A stretch of DNA of 20,345 bases from UMGS973 sp963609975 (GTDB taxonomy: Bacteria; Bacillota; Clostridia; Peptostreptococcales; Anaerovoracaceae). This document shows, piece by piece, positions 14,486 to 20,345 of the stretch. Both the position numbers and the translations under genes were made by a program. The notes beneath the pieces were generated by a model. It was not told the origin of the DNA. It was given only the letters and a program-made list of their open reading frames with translations, and searched no databases. Each line of letters begins with the position of its first letter. Position 1 is the first letter of the stretch. Location: the NCBI GenBank assembly GCA_963609975.1, contig CAVDMD010000031.1, positions 1 through 20,345 of the forward strand, read 5' to 3'.

Positions 14486-15262
14486 TTATTTGTTTTTGAA
14501 TTCAGGAGTTCTTTTTTCGAGGAATGCCAGCATACCCTCCGATTTGTCCTGTGAAGCAAAAGGTGCAGTGAACGCTTCCATTTCAAGAGCGCTTGCTGTT
14601 TTCATATCAAGACCGTAACCGTTGTTGATAACTGTCTTGGTAACCGCAACCGCGATAGGAGCCTTTGATTTAATCGTATCTGCAAGAGCTTCTGCAGCAG
14701 TCATAAGCTCATCAGCAGGGACAACTTTTTCGACAAGTCCTATTTCGTATGCCTCCTGCGCCCCTATAACCTCGCCTGTCATAATCATAAGCTTGCCTTT
14801 GGCCTTGCCTACAAGACGCGGGAGTCTCTGAGTGCCGCCAAAGCCGGGTATGATTCCAAGGCCTGTTTCGGGCTGTCCGAATTTTGCTTTTTCGGAGGCG
14901 ATTCTGAAATCACACGCCATTGAAAGCTCGCAGCCGCCGCCCAGCGCATATCCGTTTACTGCGGCGATTACAGGTTTTTCGATGGCTTCTATGAAGTTCA
15001 TAAGCCCATGTCCTTTAATCATCATGTTTCTTCCCTGAATAGGGTCAAATTCGTACATCTGAGCTATATCGGCGCCTGCAACAAACGCTTTGCCCTCACC
15101 TGTAAGGATTACAACTCTGACGTTTTCATCTTCGTTTGCTTCCGTAAAAGCACGGTGAAGATCGTCAAGCACCTGCATATTCAGCGCATTCAGAGCCTCA
15201 GGTCTGCTGACCGTGATATAGGCTGTATTGTTTTTGACTTCGTATTTAACTGTTTCGTACAT
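14486..15262 (-). CDS. crt: Enoyl-CoA hydratase/crotonase
   Basis: 258-residue crotonase. The oxyanion hole is formed by AFVAGADIAQM (residues 59-69) and NGYALGGGCEL (103-113). Both catalytic glutamates of true hydratases are present, E112 in GGGCEL and E132 in FGQPETGLG, so short-chain 3-hydroxyacyl-CoA dehydration/hydration (crotonyl-CoA to 3-hydroxybutyryl-CoA) is likely. The ATG at 15262 (complement) is set by AAGGAAG 7 nt upstream; the open frame runs on upstream to 15835 but that part is non-family sequence overlapping the NifU-like gene. It diverges from the NifU-abfD genes, whose product is crotonyl-CoA, linking both to butyrate-type metabolism. Confidence 0.95.
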   Translation of the reverse strand: MYETVKYEVKNNTAYITVSRPEALNALNMQVLDDLHRAFTEANEDENVRVVILTGEGKAFVAGADIAQMYEFDPIQGRNMMIKGHGLMNFIEAIEKPVIAAVNGYALGGGCELSMACDFRIASEKAKFGQPETGLGIIPGFGGTQRLPRLVGKAKGKLMIMTGEVIGAQEAYEIGLVEKVVPADELMTAAEALADTIKSKAPIAVAVTKTVINNGYGLDMKTASALEMEAFTAPFASQDKSEGMLAFLEKRTPEFKNK

Positions 15263-15342
15263 ATTAAAACTTCCTTTCTGTATATAATATAGGCAGGATA
15301 TGCCGTTTTCCGCTGTATGTATGATAACATATATACGGCAGG

Positions 15343-15357
15343 GTATGCAACGCATAC
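15343..15357. promoter_or_regulatory. Small palindrome in the crotonase/NifU intergenic region
   Basis: GTATGC, AAC, GCATAC: a perfect 6-3-6 palindrome. On the minus strand it overlaps a possible -35 (TTGCAT) paired with TATCAT 18 nt on, upstream of the crotonase gene. A further GCATAC half-site lies at 15423-15428. It could be an operator for a local regulator. The 303-nt gap 15263-15565 otherwise holds only the + promoter at 15490-15518. Confidence 0.35.
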
Positions 15358-15489
15358 TTATCTGTGCAAAAAATTTTGAATGTGAATTTTTGTGAGGAAT
15401 ATCATATGTTTTTCGCAGAACTGCATACGATAACTGGAAATCACCGCAATTAAGTCCACATTTTAGACAAATAAATAGAATAAGTGTAC

Positions 15490-15518
15490 TTGAAAACAGT
15501 GTTAAGGTTATGTATAAT
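15490..15518 (+). promoter_or_regulatory. Promoter for the NifU-like/abfD genes
   Basis: TTGAAA (15490-15495), a 17-nt spacer and a perfect TATAAT (15513-15518). The start of transcription should be near 15525, giving a leader of about 40 nt before the NifU-like ATG. I see no equally good promoter directly before abfD, so this is the likely source of its transcript. Confidence 0.75.
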
Positions 15519-15565
15519 CTAATTTGTAGAGGTATCTCTGCAACTAATGCTTTGAGGAGAACAAA

Positions 15566-15844
15566 ATGGAAGACACAATCAAAAAAATACTCAAAGAGAA
15601 GGTAGACCCGATACTTGCCGCACATTACGGCGGAGCAACGCTCACAGCAATAGAGGACGGTGTTGCATACATCAGATTCACAGGCGCCTGCGCACAGTGC
15701 CCGTCGGCACAGGATACTCTGGAGCAGGTGGTAAGAGATGCAGTAATGAGCGAGTGCAGTGATATTAAGGATGTCAGACTGGACACGACAGTAAGCGAAG
15801 ATCTGCTGGATATGGCCAGAAAAATCCTTAACCATGAGATTTAG
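15566..15844 (+). CDS. NifU-like C-terminal domain Fe-S protein
   Basis: 92-residue stand-alone NifU C-terminal (Nfu-type) domain. Conserved features are the AHYGGATLTAIEDGVAYIRF strand region and the cluster-binding motif GACAQCPSAQDTLEQ with C42 and C45. Such proteins carry and transfer [4Fe-4S] clusters in the cytoplasm. No IscU-like scaffold domain is present. GAGGAG (15554-15559) precedes the ATG by 6 nt. The gene lies 71 nt upstream of abfD, an enzyme with an unusual, exposed [4Fe-4S] cluster, which suggests a dedicated delivery role; that link is inferred from context only. Confidence 0.9.
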   Translation: MEDTIKKILKEKVDPILAAHYGGATLTAIEDGVAYIRFTGACAQCPSAQDTLEQVVRDAVMSECSDIKDVRLDTTVSEDLLDMARKILNHEI

Positions 15845-15915
15845 TTTTAAATGAACATTTGCTGATCAATAAGGAGATGGATTTGTTCTAAAATATAAAA
15901 AGGAGTGATTTTATT

Positions 15916-17388
15916 ATGCTAATGACAGGCGAACAGTATATCGAGAGCTTAAGAAAAATGAAGACAAGAGTTTACATGTTTGGTGAAAAGATTGAAAACT
16001 GGGTTGATCACCCAATCATTAAACCTTCAATCGACTGCGTTAAGATAACTTACGACCTTGCACAGGATCCTCAGTATGCTGATCTTATGACTGCCAAATC
16101 AAACCTTACAGGTGAAACCGTTAACAGATTCTGTCATTTACATCAGAGCACTGATGACCTCAGAAAAAAAGTTAAAATGCAGAGACTCTGCGGACAGAAG
16201 ACAGCTTCATGTTTCCAGAGATGCGTAGGTATGGACGCTTTCAATGCTGTATATTCAACTACTTTTGAAGTAGACAAGAAATACGGAACTCACTATCACG
16301 AAAACTTCAAAAAGTTTTTAACTAAAGTACAGAACGAAGACTTAGTAGTAGACGGAGCTATGACTGACCCTAAGGGCGACAGAGGACTTGCACCTCATCT
16401 TCAGAAAGATCCTGATCTTTTCGTACATATCGTAGAAAAGAGAGAAGACGGTATCGTAGTAAGAGGAGCTAAAGCTCACCAGACAGGTACAATCAACTCA
16501 CACTGGCACATTGTAATGCCTACACAGGCTATGGGCGAAGATGACAAGGCTTATGCAGTATCATTTGCATGTCCTTCAGATGCAGAAGGTATGTTCATGA
16601 TCTACGGAAGACAGTCATGCGACACAAGAAAATTAGAAGACGGTGCAGATGTTGACCTCGGAAACAAAAAATTCGGCGGACAGGAAGCATTAGTAGTATT
16701 TGATAACGTATTCATTCCTAATGACTGCATCTTCTTATGTGAAGAGTTTGAATTCGCAGGAATGCTCGTAGAGAGATTCGCAGGATATCACAGACAGTCA
16801 TACGGCGGATGCAAAGTTGGTGTTGGCGATGTTATCATCGGCGCTGCTGCACTTGCTGCTGACTACAACGGAGCACAGAAAGCTTCACACATTAAGGATA
16901 AGCTCATCGAAATGACTCACCTTAACGAAACATTATACTGCTGCGGTATTGCCTGCTCAGCTGAAGGATATCCTACAGAAGCCGGCAACTACCAGATCGA
17001 CCTTCTTCTTGCAAATGTATGTAAGCAGAACGTAACAAGATACCCTTACGAAATCGTAAGACTTGCTGAGGATATCGCAGGCGGATTAATGGTAACAATG
17101 CCATCCGAAAAAGACTTCAGGTCAGACCTCAAGGTAGGCAGAAACGGCGAAACAATCGGAGAAATCTGCAACAAGTTCTTCGCAGGTTCACCGGCTTGCA
17201 CAACTGAAGAGAGAATGAGAGTTCTCAGATTCTTAGAGAACATCTGCTTAGGTTCATCAGCAGTTGGATACAGAACAGAGTCATTACACGGTGCAGGTTC
17301 ACCACAGGCTCAGAGAATTATGATTGCAAGACAGGGTAACCTTCCTGCAAAGAAAGAATTAGCTAAGGCTATAATCGGAATTAAATAA
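15916..17388 (+). CDS. abfD: 4-hydroxybutyryl-CoA dehydratase / vinylacetyl-CoA delta-isomerase
   Basis: 490-residue FAD and [4Fe-4S] enzyme that dehydrates 4-hydroxybutyryl-CoA to crotonyl-CoA through a ketyl-radical mechanism and isomerises vinylacetyl-CoA. The length equals that of the Clostridium aminobutyricum enzyme as I remember it. Its cluster ligands appear at identical positions: C99 and C103 in TASCFQRCVGMD, H292 and C299 in GYHRQSYGGCKVG. Conserved stretches include GAMTDPKGDRGLAP, AKAHQTGTINSH and YCCGIACSAEGYPT. The ATG at 15916 (MLMTGEQYIESL) has AAGGAG ending at 15905, 10 nt upstream; the ATG at 15922 would be too far. Leucine codons are TTA, CTT and CTC with almost no CTG, unlike the housekeeping genes, suggesting very high expression. 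The enzyme is oxygen-sensitive in characterised cases. Confidence 0.98.
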   Translation: MLMTGEQYIESLRKMKTRVYMFGEKIENWVDHPIIKPSIDCVKITYDLAQDPQYADLMTAKSNLTGETVNRFCHLHQSTDDLRKKVKMQRLCGQKTASCFQRCVGMDAFNAVYSTTFEVDKKYGTHYHENFKKFLTKVQNEDLVVDGAMTDPKGDRGLAPHLQKDPDLFVHIVEKREDGIVVRGAKAHQTGTINSHWHIVMPTQAMGEDDKAYAVSFACPSDAEGMFMIYGRQSCDTRKLEDGADVDLGNKKFGGQEALVVFDNVFIPNDCIFLCEEFEFAGMLVERFAGYHRQSYGGCKVGVGDVIIGAAALAADYNGAQKASHIKDKLIEMTHLNETLYCCGIACSAEGYPTEAGNYQIDLLLANVCKQNVTRYPYEIVRLAEDIAGGLMVTMPSEKDFRSDLKVGRNGETIGEICNKFFAGSPACTTEERMRVLRFLENICLGSSAVGYRTESLHGAGSPQAQRIMIARQGNLPAKKELAKAIIGIK

Positions 17389-17401
17389 TTTCGGGGATTT
17401 A

Positions 17402-17427
17402 AGGGGACGGAGAATGCTCCGTTCCCT
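17402..17427 (+). other. Intercistronic hairpin after abfD
   Basis: AGGGGACGGAG (17402-17412) pairs with CTCCGTTCCCT (17417-17427) around the tetraloop AATG: 11 bp with one G-T wobble. The sequence after it (ATATTCAAATT) has no T-run, so full termination is unlikely. It probably protects the 3' end of abfD mRNA or reduces read-through to the next genes. Confidence 0.65.
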
Positions 17428-17457
17428 ATATTCAAATTAAGAGGAAATATTTAACAT

Positions 17458-17727
17458 ATGAAATGCGGTGTTAGATTTTGCGGCGGCTGCAACCCCAGAT
17501 ACGACAGGGGAGAGGCGCTGAACCAGATAAAAGACAGACTCAAAGACAGCGACATCGAGTTCAGGATAACACAGGAAGACGAACAGTATGATGACCTTCT
17601 TATTATAGGAGGCTGTACCAACTGCTGTGCAGGCTATGACCAGTTCAAATGGTCAGGTAAAATCAGAAAAATGTGGGCGGCAGAGCATATAGAGAAGATT
17701 ATAAACGAGCTGCAGAGCGGCTTGTAG
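17458..17727 (+). CDS. Small Cys-rich protein of the 4-hydroxybutyrate cluster
   Basis: 89-residue protein with six cysteines: C3, C8 and C11 in KCGVRFCGGCNPRYDRG, and C53, C56, C57 in IIGGCTNCCAGYD. The middle is a predicted alpha/beta segment (ALNQIKDRLKDSDIEFRI), so a compact thioredoxin- or ferredoxin-like fold with a metal or disulfide site is plausible. No signal peptide is present. AGAGGA (17440-17445) is 12 nt before the ATG. It lies between abfD and abfT; I recall a hypothetical gene in the same place in C. difficile, which would make it a conserved part of the pathway. Its function is not known to me. Candidates are Fe-S handling, redox protection of AbfD, or electron transfer. Confidence 0.85.
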   Translation: MKCGVRFCGGCNPRYDRGEALNQIKDRLKDSDIEFRITQEDEQYDDLLIIGGCTNCCAGYDQFKWSGKIRKMWAAEHIEKIINELQSGL

Positions 17728-17755
17728 GTATATATAAAACAGGAGGACACAATAA

Positions 17756-19066
17756 ATGGGTTGGAAAGAATATTATGAAAGCAAAATAATGTCAGCAGAA
17801 GACGCCGTAAAGATGATTCATTCAGGCGACAAGGTTGTGCTTGCACACTGCATAGGTGAACCGCCTGCACTTGTAGACGCTATGGTTGCAAACCACGCAG
17901 CATACAAGAATGTAGAGGTTTCACATATGGTAAGCCACGGTTCGGGCGGATACACAAATCCTGAATATGCTGAGAACTTCCATACAAACGTATGGTTTGC
18001 AAGCGGCAACACAAGAAAATGCATAGAAGCGGGCAACGGTGATTTTACACCTATGTTTTTCCATGAGATTCCGATGCTTATGAGAACCGGCGACATCAAA
18101 GTTGACGTGGCTATGATAATGGTAACTCCACCTGATGAAAACGGTAAAGTTTCGGCAGGTGTATCGGCTGACTATACTGTTCAGGCGGTAGAATCGGCAA
18201 AGGTGGTACTTGCGCAGGTTAACAAAAATATGCCTTTTACATACGGAGACGCTATATTTGACGTAGAGCAGATTGATGCGTTTGTTCTTGCTGACACTCC
18301 GCTTGTAGAGCTTCCGCCTGCAAAAATCGGACCTGTAGAAGAAGCTATAGGCAAAAACTGTGCAGAGCTTATCAATGACGGAGATACTCTGCAGCTTGGT
18401 ATCGGAGCTATTCCTGATGCTGTATGCCATCAGCTTACAAACAAAAAACATCTGGGCATACATTCAGAAATGCTTGGTGACGGACCTATCCTGCTTTATG
18501 AGGCAGGAGCTATAGACAACAGCAAAAAAGCTATAGATACAGGTAAATTCGTATTCAACTTCGCTATGGGTTCAAAGAAAACATATGACTTCCTTGACCA
18601 CAACGAAGAATGTCTGCTCAAAGTTGCCGACTATGTAAACCACCCTATGGTAGTTGCACAGAATCCTAATACAGTAAGCATCAATGCCTGCATAGGCATC
18701 GACTTCTACGGTCAGGTTGCGGCAGACACTATAGGCTACAGACAGTTCTCCGGAGTCGGCGGACAGGTTGACTTCATAAGAGGCGCTGCCATGGGACAAA
18801 ACGGCAGAGCAATAATCGCAATGCCGTCAATTACAGTAAAAAAAGACGGCACTAAGCTTTCAAAGATTACTCCGCTTCTGGGCGAGGGTCAGGTTGTTAC
18901 AACTTCAAGACACGACATTGACTATGTTGTAACAGAATACGGCGTTGCAAAGCTCAAGGGCAAGACAGTAAGAGACAGAGCGAGAGCTCTTATCGACATA
19001 GCTCATCCTGATTTCAGAGATGAACTCAAAGAAAGCTTCAAAAAAATGTTCAAAACAGAATATTAA
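17756..19066 (+). CDS. abfT: 4-hydroxybutyrate CoA-transferase
   Basis: 436-residue family I CoA-transferase that moves CoA from acetyl-CoA (or butyryl-CoA) to 4-hydroxybutyrate, making the AbfD substrate. The catalytic glutamate is E238 in GIHSEMLGDG, the same number as in C. aminobutyricum AbfT. Other family stretches are the N-terminal SGDKVVLAHCIGEPPALVDA, the central LQLGIGAIPDAV (205-220) and the C-terminal FSGVGGQVDFIRGA and YVVTEYGVAKLKGKT. AGGAGG (17741-17746) lies 9 nt before the ATG. It follows the Cys-rich gene by 28 nt. Cat1/Cat2-type succinyl-CoA transferases are the nearest alternative, but the cluster supports 4-hydroxybutyrate. Confidence 0.96.
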   Translation: MGWKEYYESKIMSAEDAVKMIHSGDKVVLAHCIGEPPALVDAMVANHAAYKNVEVSHMVSHGSGGYTNPEYAENFHTNVWFASGNTRKCIEAGNGDFTPMFFHEIPMLMRTGDIKVDVAMIMVTPPDENGKVSAGVSADYTVQAVESAKVVLAQVNKNMPFTYGDAIFDVEQIDAFVLADTPLVELPPAKIGPVEEAIGKNCAELINDGDTLQLGIGAIPDAVCHQLTNKKHLGIHSEMLGDGPILLYEAGAIDNSKKAIDTGKFVFNFAMGSKKTYDFLDHNEECLLKVADYVNHPMVVAQNPNTVSINACIGIDFYGQVAADTIGYRQFSGVGGQVDFIRGAAMGQNGRAIIAMPSITVKKDGTKLSKITPLLGEGQVVTTSRHDIDYVVTEYGVAKLKGKTVRDRARALIDIAHPDFRDELKESFKKMFKTEY

Positions 19067-19113
19067 TTATATAGGTTAAGTTAAAGTTATTTATTAATTT
19101 CGGAGGTATTAAA

Positions 19114-20238
19114 ATGCAAGCATTAAGAGTAGTTCCTGCAATCCATTATTTCGACACTTTTAAGGATTTCAACGAAGAATTCAAATTAGGCAAGGGAGAT
19201 ATCCTTGTAACAAATCAGTGGATGTATGATCCTTATGTTAAGCCGCTTGGTATAGATATGCCTGTAATTTATCAGGAAAAATACGGTGCCGGCGAGCCTA
19301 CAGATGAGATGATGGACGCTATGAAAAAAGAAATGGACAAATATGAATATGACAGAATCATAGCTTTCGGCGGCGGTACAATCGTTGACTGCTGCAAGGT
19401 TTTAGCATGTGATATTCCTGACAAGGTAGCTGACCTTTATACAGGCAAGGTGGCTCCTAAGAGAGTTAAAAAGCTGGTGGTTGTTCCTACAACCTGCGGT
19501 ACAGGTTCAGAGGTTACAAATGTAGCCGTAGCTTCAATTCCGTCACTTAACTTAAAGAAGGGTATTGCTGACGAGCAGACTTACGCTGACATCGCAGTGC
19601 TTATTCCTGAATCACTCCAGGGACTTCCTGATAAGGTATTTGCTACTTCATCAGTAGATGCTTTAATCCACGCTGTAGAAAGCTTCCTTTCACCAAAGGC
19701 TTCACCTTTCACAGAAATGTATTCATTAAAAGCCATCGAAATGATTATGAACGGATACAAGAAGATTGTTGCAGCAGGCGGCAATACAGCAGCAAACAGA
19801 AAACCTTTATTAAAGGACTTCTTAATCGCTTCAAACTATGCAGGTATTGCTTTTGGTAATGCAGGCTGCGGAGCAGTTCACGCTTTATCATATGCTCATG
19901 GCGGCGCTTTCCATATTCCTCATGGCGAAGCCAACTTCATCTGCTTCACAGAAGTATTCAAGATGTATATGAGAAAACAGCCTAAGGGCAAAATCGAAAT
20001 CGTTAACAAGATTTTAGCAGATGTATTAGGCTGCAGCGAAGCTGATGTATATACTGCATTAGATGAATTCTTAGGCAAGATCATCGAAAAGAAACCATTA
20101 AAAGAATACGGTATGACAGAAGATCAGATTGCTCCGTTTGCAAAATCAACAGTAGACAATCAGCAGAGACTTCTTGGCAACAACTATGTATTCTTAAGCG
20201 AAGAGGAAATTGCAGAAATCTTTGCAAATCTGTACTAA
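19114..20238 (+). CDS. 4hbD: NAD-dependent 4-hydroxybutyrate dehydrogenase
   Basis: 374-residue iron-containing (group III) alcohol dehydrogenase that interconverts succinate semialdehyde and 4-hydroxybutyrate. The dinucleotide site is FGGGTIVDCCK (85-95) with VPTTCGTGSEVTNVA (124-138). Metal ligands by family alignment are D182, H186, H256 and H270 in DALIHAVE and GAVHALSYAHGGAFHIPHG. The assignment to 4-hydroxybutyrate rests on length, overall similarity to C. kluyveri 4HbD as I recall it, and its position after abfT. GGAGG (19102-19106) is 7 nt from the ATG. Codon use is TTA-rich as in abfD. A strong terminator follows 21 nt after the stop. Confidence 0.93.
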   Translation: MQALRVVPAIHYFDTFKDFNEEFKLGKGDILVTNQWMYDPYVKPLGIDMPVIYQEKYGAGEPTDEMMDAMKKEMDKYEYDRIIAFGGGTIVDCCKVLACDIPDKVADLYTGKVAPKRVKKLVVVPTTCGTGSEVTNVAVASIPSLNLKKGIADEQTYADIAVLIPESLQGLPDKVFATSSVDALIHAVESFLSPKASPFTEMYSLKAIEMIMNGYKKIVAAGGNTAANRKPLLKDFLIASNYAGIAFGNAGCGAVHALSYAHGGAFHIPHGEANFICFTEVFKMYMRKQPKGKIEIVNKILADVLGCSEADVYTALDEFLGKIIEKKPLKEYGMTEDQIAPFAKSTVDNQQRLLGNNYVFLSEEEIAEIFANLY

Positions 20239-20259
20239 TATACACAAAGCAGACAATGT

Positions 20260-20285
20260 GCGGCTGAGAAATCAGCCGCTTTTTT
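20260..20285 (+). terminator. Rho-independent terminator of the 4-hydroxybutyrate cluster
   Basis: GCGGCTGA (20260-20267), GAAA tetraloop of GNRA type, TCAGCCGC (20272-20279), then six Ts (20280-20285). An 8-bp perfect GC-rich stem with a U-tract is a textbook terminator. Confidence 0.95.
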
Positions 20286-20318
20286 GCGTTAGGGGGTCAA
20301 TTTTTGCAAAAAAACTGC

Positions 20319-20345
20319 TTGAAATTTCATTCAAACCATAGTATA
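20319..20345 (+). promoter_or_regulatory. Truncated promoter candidate at the window end
   Basis: TTGAAA (20319-20324) followed, after 17 nt, by TATA (20342-20345), where the window ends. It would drive the next unseen + strand gene. The arms TTGAA and TTCAA (20319-20334) also make a small inverted repeat overlapping the -35. Confidence 0.4.

Noticed and set aside
15263..15835. Open reading frame extending the crotonase upstream by 191 codons on the minus strand
   Set aside because: The extension overlaps the NifU-like gene and the promoter region, contains no family sequence, and a good ribosome binding site marks the ATG at 15262.
15877..15891. Four-codon ORF (MDLF) just before abfD with AAGGAG adjacent
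   Set aside because: The AAGGAG directly abuts the ATG with no spacing, so initiation is unlikely; the feature looks accidental.
1..20345. CRISPR arrays, insertion sequences, tRNA or rRNA genes
   Set aside because: No regularly spaced direct repeats, transposase or integrase genes, or recognisable tRNA/rRNA sequence were seen on either strand.

Overview
The window looks like chromosome of an anaerobic, low-to-mid GC Firmicute of class Clostridia. Evidence: strong AGGAGG-type ribosome binding sites, heavy AGA arginine codon use, the Firmicute blocks ylxM-ffh-rpsP-khpA-rimM-trmD and ylmE-sepF-yggT-divIVA-lspA-rluD, and a 4-hydroxybutyrate fermentation cluster of the Clostridium aminobutyricum / C. 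kluyveri / C. difficile type. A member of the Anaerovoracaceae or Peptostreptococcales is my best guess; the genus cannot be read from the sequence.

Region 1 (1-3536) is accessory. A SAM-dependent methyltransferase is followed 2 nt later by an 828-residue protein that combines a DUF559/VSR-like nuclease domain, an SF2 helicase, a MerR/excisionase-like helix-turn-helix and a helical tail. A small C_GCAxxG_C_C redox-type protein follows. The first two genes look like a compact nucleic-acid-processing or defence cassette and are one of the two best candidates here for something undescribed.

Region 2 (3537-12555) is a long housekeeping stretch on the + strand. A near-consensus promoter lies inside two matching palindromes and drives ylxM, ffh, rpsP, khpA, rimM and trmD (SRP targeting, ribosome and tRNA maturation). 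The usual rplS is missing after trmD. The stretch continues with a HlyD-like envelope protein, ylmE, sepF, yggT and divIVA (PLP homeostasis, division, polarity), then lspA, rluD and a flavin reductase-like gene.

Region 3 (12556-14485) holds a tiny antisense zinc-ribbon gene, an interrupted palindrome, a lysophospholipase-like hydrolase and a DUF308 membrane protein. It ends in a hairpin that can terminate transcription from both sides.

Region 4 (14486-20345) is catabolic. A crotonase gene (-) diverges from a + strand series: NifU-like Fe-S protein, 4-hydroxybutyryl-CoA dehydratase (abfD), a Cys-rich 89-residue protein, 4-hydroxybutyrate CoA-transferase (abfT) and 4-hydroxybutyrate dehydrogenase, closed by a textbook terminator. 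Together they convert succinate semialdehyde to 4-hydroxybutyrate, then 4-hydroxybutyryl-CoA, then crotonyl-CoA, which feeds butyrate formation. The enzymes supplying succinate semialdehyde (sucD or a GABA aminotransferase) are not in the window. Known catalytic residues of AbfD (C99, C103, H292, C299) and AbfT (E238) fall at exactly the expected positions. The Cys-rich protein and the adjacent NifU-like gene may form an Fe-S supply or protection module for AbfD.
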